A DNA stretch of 21,991 bases, from contig NZ_JACAOD020000015.1 in NCBI RefSeq assembly GCF_016876135.2, positions 24,821-46,811 of the forward strand, in the 5' to 3' direction. This stretch comes from Candidatus Phytoplasma meliae (GTDB lineage Bacteria; Bacillota_I; Bacilli_A; Acholeplasmatales; Acholeplasmataceae). Below are positions 20,477-21,991 of this stretch, piece after piece. Both the position numbers and the translations under genes were made by a program. The number at the start of each line of letters is the position of its first letter. Within the stretch, counting starts at the first letter, position 1. Below the pieces are notes generated by a model. It was given only the letters and a program-made list of their open reading frames with translations, was not told the DNA's origin and did not search any database.

Positions 20477-20767
20477 TTAATTGTATGTAAAAATCTTCTT
20501 TTCAATGATGACAAGCAAAGGATTCTCGAAGTCTGAGCTATTTACAATTTTTATTCCTAAATTTAATATTTTTTCGTTTTTTTCGTTATTATACATTTTT
20601 TCTTTGTGAGGATTGTTATGAAGTATTTGAATGGTTGTATTTGTTGCGAAATAATATGATAATATATGAATAATTACAAAAATCATACATAATATTGCAT
20701 ATGGTAATATCTTTATTTTTTTAGTATTAGTTTTGGTTAACATTTTCTTGGGGATTATTTTTTTCAT
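20477..20767 (-). CDS. Small membrane-anchored hypothetical protein (96 aa)
   Basis: Minus strand, 96 aa, starting MKKIIPKKMLTKTNTKKIK: a long basic N-terminus. One hydrophobic helix follows (about 20-43, ILPYAILCMIFVIIHILSYY), then a polar outer part. The basic start plus single span resembles the N-terminus of FtsH-type or other signal-anchored phytoplasma proteins, but nothing diagnostic follows, so it may be a truncated copy. It does not match the SVM-type signal peptide of known phytoplasma effectors. AAGAGA lies six bases before the ATG. It is the only plausible minus-strand gene here and is convergent with the consensus promoter at 20350. Confidence 0.45.
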   Translation of the reverse strand: MKKIIPKKMLTKTNTKKIKILPYAILCMIFVIIHILSYYFATNTTIQILHNNPHKEKMYNNEKNEKILNLGIKIVNSSDFENPLLVIIEKKIFTYN

Positions 20768-21158
20768 TTTTTTCTCTTTTCAACAAGTTTTCTTTGTTTA
20801 ATTTCTTAGAATGAAAAAATATATAACTTAAAAATTATCAAGAAATTAAAATATCTTAAATTTAACTATTTTATTGTCTTAAATTTGTATTATTTTGTAT
20901 TAAATATAATTCTATGCTTTTTAGTTTTCATATTTTAAATTATTATAATACTATTTAATATTATATCATTTTTTAACTTTTATTTTATTTTAGATACTTG
21001 AGAATTCATTTTTTAACTTTATTAATAAAAAGTGTTAAGAGTTATTGTGGTGATGCGATATTGTTTGATTGCAACAAGAGAAAACATGGATTTAAATAAG
21101 TATTAAGGGGGTTAAGCAGTTAATTATTTTATTAATTATAATTTATCTATTTTGTTAT

Positions 21159-21186
21159 AATATCTTAGGATTAGATATTTTTTATC
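21159..21186 (+). terminator. Weak terminator-like hairpin
   Basis: AATATCT (21159-21165) pairs with AGATATT (21173-21179), followed by TTTTT. The rest of 20768-21320 shows only AT-rich DNA with no supportable gene. Confidence 0.35.
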
Positions 21187-21327
21187 TTTGAGAAATATTT
21201 AGGATATCGTTATTATATGTGTGCTATTTTTGTGATTAATCTCATTGATTTTTTGATTTTTGATTAATTTTTATTTTTTGTTAATAATTACGTAATTGTG
21301 TGACAACTTTATGATCTTAATTCCTCT

Positions 21328-21368
21328 TATAATGTGGTTTGATTGGTTGTTATTAAAAATACGGAGGG
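21328..21368 (+). promoter_or_regulatory. Promoter -10 and ribosome site of the glycosyltransferase gene
   Basis: A perfect TATAAT lies at 21328-21333; the -35 region is weak (AACTTT at 17-bp spacing). GGAGGG (21363-21368) then precedes the TTG start at 21377 by eight bases. Confidence 0.5.
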
Positions 21369-21376
21369 TATTTTTT

Positions 21377-21991
21377 TTGAAAATAGGAATTTTTACAGAT
21401 GCTTATGAACCTTTAATTAGTGGGGTAGTTGTTTCAATTAAAGCTTTAAGGAAATCTTTGGAAAGTTTGGGGCATCAAGTTTATATTGTGACTACTAATT
21501 CCCCTCATGTTAAAAAAGAGGTTGATCCTTATGTGATTAGGATTAAAGGGGTTCCTTTGCCATTTAAAATTTTTAAAAATTATCGTTGGATTTTGAGATA
21601 TAAACATCATTTGCCTCAAATTAAAGCTTTAAATTTAGACGTTATTCATATTCATACAGAATTTGGATTAGGTTTGTTTGGGATTTATGCTAAGCAAAAG
21701 TTAAATTTACCTTTAGTTTATACTATGCATACGCTCTATGTTTCTTTTTTTGAAATTAATAATTCTTTTTTGATTAAAATGTTTCGTCAAGCAATGTTAA
21801 ATTATGCTGATAAAATTGTAAGAAGATCTTTGGTAAATGCTAATGCTATTATTTTTCCTACTCAAAAAGTGTTAGATTTTACTGTTAAACGTTTTCCTGT
21901 GGATACTAATCATCATACTTCTATTTCTTCTGTTACTTCAATTATTCCTACAGGATTGAATTTAACTAATTTTTATCAAGAAAATTTAAAC
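21377..21991 (+). CDS. Glycosyltransferase family 4, likely diacylglycerol glucosyltransferase (partial)
   Basis: The first 205 codons are present and the gene runs off the window. TTG 21377 is chosen because GGAGGG lies just upstream and the protein then begins MKIGIFTDAYEPLISGVVVS, the standard N-terminus of GT4 enzymes with the GV(V/A)xS donor-domain loop. SLGHQVYIVTT, DVIHIHTEFGLGLFG, PLVYTMHTLY and IIPTGLNLTNF are further GT4 N-domain landmarks. The closest characterised type is the Acholeplasma monoglucosyldiacylglycerol synthase, which transfers glucose from UDP-glucose to diacylglycerol at the inner membrane face. The catalytic EX7E region lies beyond the edge. This is a chromosomal housekeeping-type gene and marks the boundary of the mobile region. 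Confidence 0.85.
   Translation, partial: MKIGIFTDAYEPLISGVVVSIKALRKSLESLGHQVYIVTTNSPHVKKEVDPYVIRIKGVPLPFKIFKNYRWILRYKHHLPQIKALNLDVIHIHTEFGLGLFGIYAKQKLNLPLVYTMHTLYVSFFEINNSFLIKMFRQAMLNYADKIVRRSLVNANAIIFPTQKVLDFTVKRFPVDTNHHTSISSVTSIIPTGLNLTNFYQENLN

Noticed and set aside
20477..20767. SVM/SAP-type secreted effector
   Set aside because: The N-terminus is a long basic stretch and a span without the typical cleavable SVM signal; it looks anchored.

Overview
The window is very AT-rich and reads with the standard stop code: TGA ends genes at 14512 and 15414 while Trp is TGG. DUF2963-type repeat proteins, an IS3-family transposase and a membrane-glycolipid glycosyltransferase complete the picture. 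Together these point to a phytoplasma (Acholeplasmatales, Mollicutes) rather than Spiroplasma or Mycoplasma, which read TGA as Trp. I cannot name the species.

Layout. Positions 1-690 are a decayed left end: scraps of a replication gene, palindromic operators and one small ORF. Positions 690-1133 hold a very long imperfect inverted repeat (candidate replication origin) and the rep promoter/operator. A large HUH Rep with the two-tyrosine signature of the phiX174 gpA/P2 gpA type follows (1134-3149), then a terminator and a dead IS3 fragment. Block A (3920-8603) encodes soluble proteins: two small related helical proteins, a J-domain protein, two DUF2963 repeat proteins and a highly charged Asn/Lys/Tyr repeat protein. 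Block B (8774-12726) encodes mostly single-pass or two-pass membrane proteins plus a tiny very basic protein; two of its proteins share an N-terminal domain I do not recognise. Block C (13136-18490) encodes secreted or membrane-anchored proteins with undecapeptide repeats, coiled coils and amphipathic helices. Every gene from 518 to 19760 is on the + strand. The block ends with an intact IS3-family transposase (18591-19760). Positions 19761-21376 are AT-rich intergenic DNA with iteron-like repeats, a consensus promoter lacking a gene, and one small minus-strand membrane-protein ORF. A partial chromosomal glycosyltransferase gene runs off the right edge.

Interpretation (inference). Roughly 0.7-18.5 kb looks like one mobile replicon, probably integrated. 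It has a rolling-circle-type Rep, a recurring palindromic operator (TTTAAACGCGTTTAAA) in front of several gene blocks, hairpin-rich intergenic segments like those of ssDNA replicons, and a long set of small membrane and surface proteins. It lacks the usual genes of phytoplasma potential mobile units (dnaB, dnaG, tmk, ssb, hflB, himA) and I see no Walker-A ATPase. It could be a plectrovirus-like/ssDNA phage relative or a plasmid specialised in surface proteins; the sequence alone does not decide which. Several loci look built for variation: 60-bp perfect tandem repeats inside a gene, a T14 tract in a promoter spacer, and tandem-duplicated gene ends.
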